Shown here: positions 8,304 through 17,525 of the stretch, piece by piece
Layout of the letters: each line of letters begins with the position of its first letter
Numbering within the stretch: the first letter of the stretch is position 1
Assembly (NCBI GenBank): GCA_022842785.1
Contig: JALHOW010000002.1
Span: 186,001-250,000, forward strand
DNA from: Hyphomicrobiaceae bacterium
Lineage (GTDB): Bacteria; Pseudomonadota; Alphaproteobacteria; Rhizobiales; Hyphomicrobiaceae
Reading direction: 5' to 3'
DNA length: 64,000 nt
The notes under the pieces: generated by a model
Told to the model about the DNA's origin: nothing
Seen by the model: only the letters and a program-made list of their open reading frames with translations
Database searches by the model: none
Program-made: the position numbers and the translations under genes

Positions 8304-10661
8304 TCAGAAGCGCGTGCTGGCACCAAACCGGAAGACCTGCTCCTTGTCGAACTCTTCCTTGATCAGAGCCCAGCCGAAGTCGCCGCGCAGAGGCCCAAGC
8401 GGAGAGTTCCAGAGCAAGCCAAAGCCGGCCGAGACGCGGAGATCGGACGAATCCTGCAAATCCGCTCCCAGAACGTTCTTCACAGATTTGGACACGCCGT
8501 ACACCGAGCCGGCATCGACGAAGACAGCACCGGAAACGCCGAGTTCGTCAGGCACAAGCGGGATCGGGAAGCGCACCTCGGCCGTACCCACATAGTACGT
8601 GTGGCCACCAAGGCTGTCATCGGTATCCGCATCGCGCGCACCAAGGCCAAGCCGGTCGAAGCCGCGGATGGTCTCGCCGCCCTTGTAGAACTGATCCAGC
8701 AGGCGAACCTCGTCTCCTCCCCAGCCCAGGATATGCCCACCGGCCACGCGACCGACGAATGTGATCCGCTCAGTGATGGGATAGTAGTAGCGGGCCTCAC
8801 CCTGCAAGCGCACATACTGCACGTCGCCACCGACACCCGCAAAATCAACGCCCGCGTTCAGATAGTAACCCGAGGTCGGCGTCTTTGTGTGATTGCGGCG
8901 ATCGTACGTCAATGACGTGCCGACTGATGACGTCCAATACTCGAAGCTGTCCTGACCGGGCGGCAGCAGATCGCGAATGGCACGCGACGCGTTCGCATCC
9001 ACATCGCTCATCTGGTCGTAGCTGAGCGTGTAGTTCGTGTTCAGCCACAGGTACTCGCTGAGCGGCGCACCCAGGCGGACAGTACCGCCGGCCCGCGTGT
9101 GCTCGAAGGGCTGGAAGTCCGCCTTCTGCGTGATCCTGTAGAAGAGATCGAAGCCGGCCGCGAGATTCCGATCCATGAAACGTGGCTCGGTGAAGCTCAG
9201 GTCGATCTGCAGGCGCTCGAGTGAACCGCCGAGCTTGAGGCGCAGGAACTGGCCCTTGCCCATGAAGTTGCGCTCGGTGAACCCGATATCGCCGATAATG
9301 CCTTCCTGCGTCGAGTAACCGGCACCGAACGAGATCTCGCCCGTCGGCTGTTCGACTACCGTCACGTCGAGAACGACGCGATCCTCTGCCGAGCCCGGTC
9401 GCCGCTTGATGTCGACGCCCTTGAACAGGCCAAGGTTCTGCAGGCGCTTCTTCGCCGTGTCGACCAGAAGCGGATTGTAGGCATCGCCTTCCGCAAGCCG
9501 GAACTCGCGACGGATCACGTAGTCACGCGTGCGTAGATTGCCGATGACGTTGATGCGCTCGACATAGATGCGCGGGCCTTCGTCGATCACGTACGTCAGA
9601 GCGATCACGCGGCCAACGGAGTCGCGGTCAGCGCGCGGACGGACACGGGCGAACGTGTGGCCACGCTCGGTCAGCACGAGCGTCAGCTGCTCGACGGATT
9701 TGTCGATCTCGGCCGCATTGAAGGTGCCGCCAGTGCGCGTGATGATGTAGCTCGACAGGCCGGACGTATCGACGCCCGGGATCTTGCTCTCGACGCGCAC
9801 GTCACCGAACACGTAGGGCTCGCCTTCCTCCATCACAAAGGTGACGAAGAAACCGGAGCCGTCGCGATCGAGATGCACGTCGGCGGCGACCACGCGCACG
9901 TCGGCGTGACCGTTCTTCAGATAATACTGGCGCAGCAGCTCACGATCGAGGTTCAGGCGATCCGGATCGTAGAATGCCGTGCCCTTGAGGAAGTCGAACC
10001 AGCTCTCCTGGGTCGTCGTGACGATGTCGCGCAGCTGCGCATCCGAGAAGGCGCGATTGCCGACGAACTGGATGCTCTTGACCTTCGTCGCGCCGCCCTC
10101 GTTGATCTCGAATACGAGGTTCACGCGACCATGATCGAGCTCGATGAGCTTCGGTTCGACGGATGCGGCGAAGCGACCCTGGCGACGATAGACGTCGAGG
10201 ATGCGCTGAACGTCTGCCTGCACTTTGGCGCGCGTATAGACGGAGCGCGGCTTGAGCTGCACCTCGGTTTCGAGAGTGGCTCGCTCAACCTGCTTGTTGC
10301 CCTCGAAGGCGATCTGGTTGATGACCGGATTCTCGGCCACGTTCACGACGACCGTGCCGCCGTTCCGCTCGATCCGCACGTCGGAAAAGAGACCGGTGGC
10401 GAAGAGTGCCGTGATGGATTGATTGACGCGCGCCTCACTGTAGGCGTCGCCGACCGAGAAGCGCAGGTAAGACCGCACCGTCTCGGGTTCCACGCGCCGA
10501 TTGCCGGCGACCTGGATTTCTCTGACGCGGAGATCTTGTGCCTGAGCCTCGACAGCGATCAGCCCGAATCCCCCCGCGACAGTCACCGCGAGGGGGGCCA
10601 AAAGCGCCAGCGTCAGCGCGACCGAAGATCCCCCAATCCCCAACTTCCGAAACATCGGCAT
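8304..10661 (-). CDS. bamA: Outer-membrane protein assembly factor BamA
   Basis: BamA is the Omp85-family core of the BAM complex, which folds beta-barrel proteins into the outer membrane. Residues 1-42 form a signal peptide ending AQAQD. About five POTRA repeats follow (first: VREIQVAGNRRVEPETVRSY), then a 16-strand barrel with the conserved lid-lock motif as TIRGF. The protein ends in Phe, as the C-terminal beta-signal requires. The 785-aa length is typical. ATG 10655 is an alternative start. The rseP-bamA-lpxD order is the normal alphaproteobacterial envelope cluster. Confidence 0.96.
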   Translation of the reverse strand: MPMFRKLGIGGSSVALTLALLAPLAVTVAGGFGLIAVEAQAQDLRVREIQVAGNRRVEPETVRSYLRFSVGDAYSEARVNQSITALFATGLFSDVRIERNGGTVVVNVAENPVINQIAFEGNKQVERATLETEVQLKPRSVYTRAKVQADVQRILDVYRRQGRFAASVEPKLIELDHGRVNLVFEINEGGATKVKSIQFVGNRAFSDAQLRDIVTTTQESWFDFLKGTAFYDPDRLNLDRELLRQYYLKNGHADVRVVAADVHLDRDGSGFFVTFVMEEGEPYVFGDVRVESKIPGVDTSGLSSYIITRTGGTFNAAEIDKSVEQLTLVLTERGHTFARVRPRADRDSVGRVIALTYVIDEGPRIYVERINVIGNLRTRDYVIRREFRLAEGDAYNPLLVDTAKKRLQNLGLFKGVDIKRRPGSAEDRVVLDVTVVEQPTGEISFGAGYSTQEGIIGDIGFTERNFMGKGQFLRLKLGGSLERLQIDLSFTEPRFMDRNLAAGFDLFYRITQKADFQPFEHTRAGGTVRLGAPLSEYLWLNTNYTLSYDQMSDVDANASRAIRDLLPPGQDSFEYWTSSVGTSLTYDRRNHTKTPTSGYYLNAGVDFAGVGGDVQYVRLQGEARYYYPITERITFVGRVAGGHILGWGGDEVRLLDQFYKGGETIRGFDRLGLGARDADTDDSLGGHTYYVGTAEVRFPIPLVPDELGVSGAVFVDAGSVYGVSKSVKNVLGADLQDSSDLRVSAGFGLLWNSPLGPLRGDFGWALIKEEFDKEQVFRFGASTRF

Positions 10662-10894
10662 CCGTATCGTCTGCCTTTTCTTGCCGTTCCCCCGGTAAGC
10701 AGCGCAGCGCCCGGCTTAAGTCCTGCGCCTGTTCGAGTGCGTGGCCTCCCTTCAGGCATCCACGCTGGCCAGTCCCCACTGGCCCCTTCGGCGCCCATGG
10801 TTGTTAGACCAACGAAACGCCGACACCCGACTGAACTTAATTAACGATTCACCCCCTCTGATGGAAGTGGCAAGAATACCGCACGACCCTGAAT

Positions 10895-12031
10895 TCACCC
10901 CAGTCCGATCCATTTCCGAACGATCGGCAAGTCATTGAACGTGGCGTAAATCATCAGCATAAGCACCAAGCTCAATCCGATCCTGAAACCAATCTCCTGC
11001 GTCCGTTCGCTGAGCGGCTTACGGCGAATCGCTTCCATGAAGTAGAACATGAGATGCCCGCCATCGAGAAGGGGGATCGGGAACAGGTTGAGCAGGCCGA
11101 TGCTGACCGAGAGAACAGCGGTCAGATTGAGCAGGGGAATGAACCCGCTGCTGGCCACCTGTCCGGATACCTCCGCGATGCGGATCGGCCCTCCGAGCTG
11201 ATCGGCTGACTCACGGCCGAGAACGACGTCCTTGAGATAACCGAGCGTGCGGCTGATGACGAAGTAGGTCTCGCTCACGCCGAGCCCGATCGACTGGAAT
11301 ACGCCGTGGCGCTGGAACTCCATGTCCTGGGCCTGCATGGTCCGGCGGATGCCGATCACGCCGACGCGGATCTTGTTGCCGAAGCGGTCCTCGTGCTCGC
11401 GCCTGTCGGGCGTTGCGGTCAGGCTCACGCGGAGCCCACCACGCTCGACCTCGAACTTCAGCGCGTGGTCGGCGCTCGTGGACACGATCCGCTGCATTTC
11501 CTGGAAGCTGTTGATGGACCGTCCGTCAATGCCGACGATGACATCCCCAGCCTGGAAACCGGCCCGTGCCGCGGGGCCGTCGGCGATCACCTCGTCGATC
11601 TTCGCCATCGTGATCTGCGTGCCGATGGTAGCGAAGATCGCGGCAAAAATGGCGATTGCGAGCAAGAAGTTAGCGATCGGGCCTGCGACCACGATGGCCG
11701 CGCGCTGACCGAGTGACTTGGATTGGAACGCTCCCTGGCGCTCCTCCTGGCTCATACGGGTCAGAGCGCCACGGGACGGCACACTTGCCCCGTTTTCGTC
11801 GTCGACGAACTTCACGTAGCCGCCGAGCGGGATCCAGGCGAGGCGCCAGCGCGTACCGTGGCGGTCATTGAAGCCCCAAATTTCGCGGCCAAAACCTATT
11901 GAAAATGCTTGCACTTTCACGCCGCACCAGCGCGCCACCGCGAAGTGCCCCAACTCGTGGACGAACACCACGACCGTCAGCACAAAGAGAAAGGGGAGCA
12001 GGACGGACAGAAAACTCCAGATCATGTCCAA
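10895..12031 (-). CDS. rseP: RIP metalloprotease RseP (site-2 protease family)
   Basis: This inner-membrane zinc protease cleaves transmembrane segments of anti-sigma factors and remnant signal peptides. The zinc motif HELGH is at about 25-29 in TM1, a PDZ domain with GPAARAGFQAGDVIVGIDG sits in the middle, and the second zinc-ligand motif is LLDGGHL near 323. Its 378 aa is typical. The start is TTG 12031, placed 7 nt after AGGAG; ATG 12025 is the alternative but has a 13-nt spacing. dxr lies 94 bp upstream and bamA 233 bp downstream. Confidence 0.95.
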   Translation of the reverse strand: MDMIWSFLSVLLPFLFVLTVVVFVHELGHFAVARWCGVKVQAFSIGFGREIWGFNDRHGTRWRLAWIPLGGYVKFVDDENGASVPSRGALTRMSQEERQGAFQSKSLGQRAAIVVAGPIANFLLAIAIFAAIFATIGTQITMAKIDEVIADGPAARAGFQAGDVIVGIDGRSINSFQEMQRIVSTSADHALKFEVERGGLRVSLTATPDRREHEDRFGNKIRVGVIGIRRTMQAQDMEFQRHGVFQSIGLGVSETYFVISRTLGYLKDVVLGRESADQLGGPIRIAEVSGQVASSGFIPLLNLTAVLSVSIGLLNLFPIPLLDGGHLMFYFMEAIRRKPLSERTQEIGFRIGLSLVLMLMIYATFNDLPIVRKWIGLG

Positions 12032-12125
12032 GGCGGGACTCCTGATATTATTTTTGGATCAAGCCCTTGCGGGCCGGAGCAAGACGACAGACGAGGGCGA
12101 CGCCACCCGCCTGGTTAACTTCGAG

Positions 12126-13355
12126 CTAACTATACCGTCGGAGCAAGCCGCGTGCCAGCGCGCGACCTTCCTCGTCCGCAGCTATGACGTCATCGAGGCA
12201 AGTCGGCTCGCGGACCTGTCCCTGCCTCGCGGCGGTCTCAAGGGCGTCACCCGCCAGAGCCGCAATAGCTGGGAAGGGGATCTGCCGGGCCAGGAAGGCC
12301 TCGACCGCCACCTCGTTGGCGGCATTGAGCACCGCACCGGCCGTTCCGCCGAGTTCGAAGGTACGCCTCGCGAGGCCGAGGGCCGGAAAGCGCCTCTCGT
12401 CGGGCGCCTCGAAGGTCAGCGAGCCGAGGCGCACGAGGTCGAGCCGTGCCGCAGGCGCCGCCATCCGCGCCGGCCATGCCAAGCTGGATGCGATCGGGGT
12501 GCGCATGTCGGGGGTGCCCATCTGCGCAATCACCGAACCGTCCGCGAACTCGACGAAGCCATGCACGATCTGTTGCGGATGCACGACGACGGCGAGCTGG
12601 TCAGCCCTGACCGGGAAGAGGTGATAGGCCTCTATGAGCTCCAGGCACTTGTTCATGAGCGTCGCGGAGTCGACGGTGATCTTGCGACCCATGGAGAAGT
12701 TCGGATGGCGGGCGGCCTGCTCTGGAGTTGCAGCAGCCATCTCGACCGCGCTCCATGTACGGAATGGCCCGCCCGAGCCAGTGAGGACGATGCGCTCGAT
12801 GAACTTCGGGTCGGTACCGGCGATCGACTGGTGTACGGCCGAGTGCTCCGAATCGACCGGCAGCAACTCGGCACCCGCGTCTTTGATTGCCGACATGAAG
12901 ACAGTACCCGCTGAGACAAGGCACTCCTTGTTGGCGAGCGCGACGCGGCGCGCTGCACGGGCTGCGGCGAATGTCGGACGCAATCCGGCCGCGCCGACGA
13001 TGGCCGCCATCACGCAATCCACCGGACGCGACGCCGCCTCGATCAGTGCCGCCGGGCCCGCCGCAGCCTCGATGCCGCTGCCTGCGAGCCGCGCCTTGAG
13101 CTCCTCGTAGCCCTGCGTACTGCCGATGACCGCGAGCCGCGCGCGATGCTTGAGCGCGAGCTCGGCGAGGGCCGCGACGTTCGTCTGCGCTGTGAGCGCG
13201 TCGATCTCGAAGGCATCGCCGTGGCGGGCAATGAGGTCGAGCGTGCTCGTGCCGACCGAGCCCGTGGCCCCAAGGACGCTGATGCGGCGCGCACACCCTT
13301 CCTGCTGGCGCGCAAGGGCTGCCGCTTCAGAGTCGATGTCCGCTAACTTCTGCAT
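12126..13355 (-). CDS. dxr: 1-deoxy-D-xylulose-5-phosphate reductoisomerase
   Basis: Dxr converts DXP to 2-C-methyl-D-erythritol 4-phosphate with NADPH and a divalent metal, the committed step of the MEP isoprenoid pathway. The NADPH-binding loop ISVLGATGSVGTSTLD is near the N-terminus. The metal/substrate motifs PVDSEHSA and the flexible loop with MGRKITVDSATLMNK are present. The start is ATG 13355; a TTG at 13364 overlaps the cdsA stop. It sits just downstream of cdsA and uppS, linking isoprenoid supply to undecaprenyl phosphate synthesis. Confidence 0.95.
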   Translation of the reverse strand: MQKLADIDSEAAALARQQEGCARRISVLGATGSVGTSTLDLIARHGDAFEIDALTAQTNVAALAELALKHRARLAVIGSTQGYEELKARLAGSGIEAAAGPAALIEAASRPVDCVMAAIVGAAGLRPTFAAARAARRVALANKECLVSAGTVFMSAIKDAGAELLPVDSEHSAVHQSIAGTDPKFIERIVLTGSGGPFRTWSAVEMAAATPEQAARHPNFSMGRKITVDSATLMNKCLELIEAYHLFPVRADQLAVVVHPQQIVHGFVEFADGSVIAQMGTPDMRTPIASSLAWPARMAAPAARLDLVRLGSLTFEAPDERRFPALGLARRTFELGGTAGAVLNAANEVAVEAFLARQIPFPAIAALAGDALETAARQGQVREPTCLDDVIAADEEGRALARGLLRRYS

Positions 13356-13360
13356 GGCGC

Positions 13361-14224
13361 TCAATTCAATCCGAGCAGAGCGCGGGCCGGCGCTTGGATG
13401 TCGACCGTCACGGCAACGATGGCCGCAGCAACGACTGCGGCATTGAGGCCGTCGACCCGGTCCATGAACCCGCCATGTCCGGGGATCAGCGCACTCGCGT
13501 CCTTGACACCATATTCGCGCTTCAAGGCCGATTCCAGCAAGTCACCAGCCTGCGACACAGCGCCGAGCAGTGCGCCAACGATCGCCATATGCGCCAAGGA
13601 CAGCTCCGGGCGAACAAGGGCGAAGATCAAGCCGACAAGGCTTCCCGCGGCGATCCCTCCCAAGAGACCGCTCCACGTCTTGTTAGGAGATACGCGAGGC
13701 ATGAGCTTCGGCCCGCCAATCAGGCGGCCGGCGAAGTACGCCCCCGTATCCGTGGCCCAGACCGTCAGGAGAATGAACAGCACAGCCAGGAAGCCGGCGG
13801 CGTCGTACCGGAACCACACTAGGGAGATTGCCGGGAGGCCCGCATAGAGCGCGCCGAACGCCGCCATGTGGCCGCGTTCGCCAAATGCCAGAAGCGCCGA
13901 AATGATCGCGGCAACCAGCACCAGAAGCAGCCCGAGCCCGGCGAGCCCGCGGGCCGCCAGCAGGACGCCGGCAACGACGGCCATCGCCTGGATGATCAGA
14001 ATGGCGTCGATGCCTTGAGCGCGGACGATACGGCCCCATTCCCAAGCAACGACGACGCCAACAGCCCCGACCACGACTGCGAACGGCAGCACGCCCGCCC
14101 AAAGCGCGGCGAGCACCGCCGAAGCCAGTGCCACACCCGACACGATGCGCTGACCGAGGTCCCGCATGGGCGCGGGAGCCTTTGGCGTCTCGCCTTCTGT
14201 CACGCCGGCATCCTTCGCGCACAC
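13361..14224 (-). CDS. cdsA: Phosphatidate cytidylyltransferase
   Basis: This integral membrane enzyme makes CDP-diacylglycerol from phosphatidic acid and CTP for phospholipid synthesis. Many hydrophobic segments precede the CDP-DAG synthetase signature near the C-terminus (ALKREYGVKDASALIPGHGG, then FMDRVDGL), and SPNKTWSGLLGG is present. The start is uncertain: GTG 14224 is given, but GTG 14203 has a better Shine-Dalgarno (GAAGGA, 7-nt spacing). It lies between uppS and dxr, with only a few bases on either side. Confidence 0.94.
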   Translation of the reverse strand: MCAKDAGVTEGETPKAPAPMRDLGQRIVSGVALASAVLAALWAGVLPFAVVVGAVGVVVAWEWGRIVRAQGIDAILIIQAMAVVAGVLLAARGLAGLGLLLVLVAAIISALLAFGERGHMAAFGALYAGLPAISLVWFRYDAAGFLAVLFILLTVWATDTGAYFAGRLIGGPKLMPRVSPNKTWSGLLGGIAAGSLVGLIFALVRPELSLAHMAIVGALLGAVSQAGDLLESALKREYGVKDASALIPGHGGFMDRVDGLNAAVVAAAIVAVTVDIQAPARALLGLN

Positions 14225-14246
14225 TCCGGCGCCTGGACGTTCCCGA

Positions 14247-15008
14247 TCATGAGCCGAGCACCTCTTTTGCCAGCCCCCCGAAACGGCGGTCGCGCGACTG
14301 GAAGATCGAGATGGCCTCGAGAAGCTGATCGCGCCCGAAATCCGGCCATTTCACATCCATGAACACGAGTTCCGCGTAGGCGGCCTGCCAGAGAAGGAAG
14401 TTCGAAAGACGCTGCTCGCCGCTGGTTCGGATCAAGAGATCCGGATCCGGAATACCGACCGTATCCAGCTCCTGCGCGAGCATGGCCTCTGTGATTGCGC
14501 CGGGCTCGATCTCGCCACGGCGGACACGATCGGCAAGACGGCGCGCGGCAGCCGTAATCTCCGTCCGTGCACCATAATTGAAGGCGATGATCAGTGTCAG
14601 TACCTGATTGCCGCGGGTCAGCGTCTGGGCCTCATCGATGAGACCCAGCAGCTCGCTGTCCACGCGGCCGCGCTCGCCGATCACGCGGATGGCGACACCC
14701 GCTCGGTGAAGTTCATGAAGATCGCGCCGGATGAAGCGCTTGAGAAGCCCCATGAGATCATCGATCTCGCTCGCCGGCCGCGCCCAGTTCTCCGAGGAGA
14801 AGCTGAAGAGCGTCAAGTGCGGGATCTTCAGTTCAATGGCTGCTTTCACGGTGCGTCGGACGGCTTCCACGCCCATGCGGTGGCCGAGGCGCCGCGGCAG
14901 GCCCCGTCCATTCGCCCAACGCCCGTTGCCATCCATGATAATGGCGACATGACGCGGCAGCGCCGGGCCGCTACCTACTAACCCAAGCTGTTGGCTGCGC
15001 TGGCTCAC
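14247..15008 (-). CDS. uppS: Undecaprenyl diphosphate synthase (cis-prenyltransferase)
   Basis: UppS elongates farnesyl diphosphate with eight cis isoprene units to make the lipid carrier for peptidoglycan and O-antigen. The catalytic Asp lies in [14 protein letters not shown], and the family's other marks [15 protein letters not shown] and the C-terminal [21 protein letters not shown] are all seen. Its 253 aa is normal. A gap of about 206 bp separates it from frr; nothing convincing is seen there. Confidence 0.95.
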   Translation of the reverse strand: MSQRSQQLGLVGSGPALPRHVAIIMDGNGRWANGRGLPRRLGHRMGVEAVRRTVKAAIELKIPHLTLFSFSSENWARPASEIDDLMGLLKRFIRRDLHELHRAGVAIRVIGERGRVDSELLGLIDEAQTLTRGNQVLTLIIAFNYGARTEITAAARRLADRVRRGEIEPGAITEAMLAQELDTVGIPDPDLLIRTSGEQRLSNFLLWQAAYAELVFMDVKWPDFGRDQLLEAISIFQSRDRRFGGLAKEVLGS

Positions 15009-15214
15009 TCGCCTTTATTGCGCCCCCCGTCCTGTACTGGCGCCGCATCGGCGAAATAACTGCCGAGTGCGGAAAAATCGTTTGTGCGCGAAGCGACGTG
15101 CCTCGGTCAAGGATGTTGATCTCGCGCCTTCGTATGATTTCAGGTGTCCTGGCGGGACACCCTTGGGAACGAATTCACAGACCATTCGCGAGCCGGGATC
15201 TGAGCCGGAGCGCG

Positions 15215-15778
15215 TCAAACCTGCTTGATTTCAGTCTCTTTGCCCCCGAGCATCTGGTCTATGTCCTTGATCAGACGGTCCGTCAGCTCTTGCACCTTGG
15301 TCGAGCTCTTACGCTGCTCGTCCTCGCTGATCTTGTGATCCTTTTCGAGCTTTTTGAGGACTTCCATGCCGTCGCGGCGGACGTTGCGGATGCCCACTCG
15401 AGCGTGCTCGGCATATTTATGGGCGAGCTTGACCAGCTCCTGGCGCCGCTCGGCATTGAGCGCCGGCACGGGCAGCCTCAACAGCGTGCCGTCGACAATC
15501 GGATTGAGACCGAGATTCGCCTCGCGGATGCCCTTGTCGACTGCGCCGACCTGGCTCTTGTCCCAGACCTGCACGGTGATCGTGCGGGCATCCGAAACCG
15601 ATACGGTTGCCGCCTGATTGAGCGGCATTTTCGCACCGTACACGGTGATGACCACCGGATCGAGCAGGTTCGCCGAGGCGCGGCCGGTGCGCAGGCCGCC
15701 GAACTCCCGCTTCAGAGTATCGATGACGCCGCGCATCCGGCGCTCGAGATCGTTGATGTCGAAGCTCGCCGTTGCCAT
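15215..15778 (-). CDS. frr: Ribosome recycling factor
   Basis: RRF with EF-G splits post-termination ribosomes. The 187-aa product (MATASFDINDLERRM...) shows the conserved GLRTGRAS segment, domain II, and the C-terminal helix with HKISEDEQRK. I start at ATG 15778, 8 nt after GGAGG. An upstream in-frame extension of 38 codons is not family-like and is rejected. pyrH lies 159 bp upstream, as in other proteobacteria. Confidence 0.95.
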   Translation of the reverse strand: MATASFDINDLERRMRGVIDTLKREFGGLRTGRASANLLDPVVITVYGAKMPLNQAATVSVSDARTITVQVWDKSQVGAVDKGIREANLGLNPIVDGTLLRLPVPALNAERRQELVKLAHKYAEHARVGIRNVRRDGMEVLKKLEKDHKISEDEQRKSSTKVQELTDRLIKDIDQMLGGKETEIKQV

Positions 15779-15937
15779 TGTTCCAGCCTCCAAGACTGCT
15801 GCTGCGCCGCCCGTACCTGTTCGGCCGACGGGCTCGTGTGTCGCGTTTCTCGAGCGCCGGCCATGGCGCGGGTCACCAGCGTGCGTGAGCAATATCCCGG
15901 CATTATAGCCGGTTATGCCTCGACGGGACGCCCCATC

Positions 15938-16678
15938 TCACGGCGACGCGGTGACCAGGGTCGAGCGGGCCTCGCCTTTCAGCATCTTGATAAGGTTGCC
16001 GCTCTCCTCGATGGAGAAGACAATTACCGGAAGATCATTGTCGCGGGCAAGCGCGATGGCAGCGCCATCCATGACCTTGAGATTGCGCGACAGGACCTCG
16101 TCATACGTCAACCGGTCGTACCGCTTGGCGTTTTGATCCTTCTTCGGATCGGCTGAGTACACCCCGTCGACCTGTGTCGCCTTCGCGAGAATCTCGCATT
16201 CGGTCTCGATGGCGCGCAGCGCCGCGGTCGTATCGGTCGTGAAGAATGGGTTGCCTGTACCAGCGGCGAATATGACGACCCGGCCTTCCTGCAGATGATG
16301 CAGCGCCTTGCTGCGCACGTAGGATTCGCACACCGTCGGCATGGGGATCGCCGACATGACGCGGGAATCGACATTCGCCTGCTCGAGAGCGTTCTGGAAG
16401 GCCAGTGCGTTCATCACCGTCGCCAGCATGCCCATGTAGTCAGCGGCGGCCCGGTCCATGCCTTTCGCGGCTCCGGCAAGCCCACGGAAGATGTTGCCGC
16501 CGCCGATGACCACGGCGATCTGCACGCCGAGGTCCACCGCCTGCTTGATATCGGCGGCGAGTGCCTGACAGACACCTATGTCGATGCCATAGGCGCCCTT
16601 GCCCATGAGGGCCTCGCCCGACAGCTTGAGCAGAATGCGCTTGTAGCGTGGTCCGGCACTGGTTCCGCTCACCGCCAT
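15938..16678 (-). CDS. pyrH: Uridylate kinase
   Basis: PyrH phosphorylates UMP to UDP and belongs to the amino-acid-kinase fold rather than the NMP kinases. The start shows [15 protein letters not shown], then the glycine-rich [10 protein letters not shown] and the Asp-rich nucleotide-binding segment [14 protein letters not shown]. The length of 246 aa is normal. In most relatives tsf and rpsB lie directly upstream; here a GST gene takes that place on the same strand. Confidence 0.95.
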   Translation of the reverse strand: MAVSGTSAGPRYKRILLKLSGEALMGKGAYGIDIGVCQALAADIKQAVDLGVQIAVVIGGGNIFRGLAGAAKGMDRAAADYMGMLATVMNALAFQNALEQANVDSRVMSAIPMPTVCESYVRSKALHHLQEGRVVIFAAGTGNPFFTTDTTAALRAIETECEILAKATQVDGVYSADPKKDQNAKRYDRLTYDEVLSRNLKVMDGAAIALARDNDLPVIVFSIEESGNLIKMLKGEARSTLVTASP

Positions 16679-16774
16679 TCTCCTCTATTCGCTGACGTCC
16701 GGCATCGAATGCCGTCACCGGGCACGATCGTCAAGACACGATCGCCCGGCGCCGGACAGTCTCGACCATCGAGC

Positions 16775-17431
16775 TCAGGCTGGCTCGAGATCGCGCTTGG
16801 CCATCATCGCCTTGAACGCAGGGCGGCCCTGCACCTTGGCGAGCCATGCCTTCACGTTCGGATTTGCCTCGAACAGCTCCGGCGCGGCTTGGGCATAGCG
16901 CACGCATTCGGCAATGTTGATGTCCGCGACGGTAAATCGCCCGCCAACCACGTAGCCCGTTCCCGCGAGCGCCTTGTCGAGCACGGCGAATGGCGCCTTG
17001 AGCGCGGCAACCGCTGCATCGGCGATCTTGGGATCGCGTTCGGCCGCCGGCTTGGCGACCCGGTGATAGAGGATCTGGATCGACTGCGGCTCGACTTCCG
17101 TGAGTGCCCACGCGGTCCATGTCGTCATGAGCCCGTCCTCGGCAAGGTTCGCCGGCCCCAGCGGGCCACCGTGCTTCTTGGCGAGGTACAGGTTGATGCC
17201 GAGTGATTCGTGCAGGATCACCCCGCCATCGTCGATCGAGGGGATATGCCCGTTCGGGTTGACCTTGAGGAACTCGGGCGACTTCGTGTTGAGCGCCACG
17301 CCCGCTGCACCAGGGCTTCCCAACCGGTTCGCCTGGATGACTGGTACGAGCTCAAATGGCACGCCAAGCTCGTCGCACAGCCAGATATTCCGCGTCGCGC
17401 GCGAGCGATAGAGCCCGTAGATCTTGAGCAT
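16775..17431 (-). CDS. Glutathione S-transferase family protein
   Basis: The protein has an N-terminal thioredoxin-like GST domain (MLKIYGLYRSRATRNIWLCDELGVPFE) with the conserved PSIDDGG-type cis-proline and IHES-like glutathione-binding region (VILHESLGINLYLA). The all-helical C-terminal domain contains the N-capping motif FTVADINIAE. It probably conjugates or reduces substrates with glutathione in the cytosol; the substrate is not predictable. The start is ATG 17431, 7 nt after GAGGA. It lies 94 bp downstream of the large indolepyruvate oxidoreductase gene and may be co-transcribed with it. Confidence 0.9.
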   Translation of the reverse strand: MLKIYGLYRSRATRNIWLCDELGVPFELVPVIQANRLGSPGAAGVALNTKSPEFLKVNPNGHIPSIDDGGVILHESLGINLYLAKKHGGPLGPANLAEDGLMTTWTAWALTEVEPQSIQILYHRVAKPAAERDPKIADAAVAALKAPFAVLDKALAGTGYVVGGRFTVADINIAECVRYAQAAPELFEANPNVKAWLAKVQGRPAFKAMMAKRDLEPA

Positions 17432-17525
17432 GGGGTTTCCTCGGTTTTGAGAATGACCCCACGCTTTTCGCACGCCGCGCGACTATGGAGAAGTCGCGAG
17501 ATCTCCAATTTCGGAATGTCTTTCC

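Noticed and set aside
10435-10890. Long open frames across the rseP-bamA gap and the bamA signal-peptide region
   Set aside because: They are out of frame with bamA, Arg/Pro-rich as expected for GC-rich shadow frames, and have no ribosome binding site or family character.
15015-15218. 67-codon open frame between uppS and frr on the - strand
   Set aside because: No Shine-Dalgarno, no recognisable motif, and mixed codon use; the gap is treated as non-coding.
17478-17498. 7-bp stem CGCGACT/AGTCGCG between the oxidoreductase and GST genes
   Set aside because: No T run follows on the - strand; it is too weak to call a terminator.
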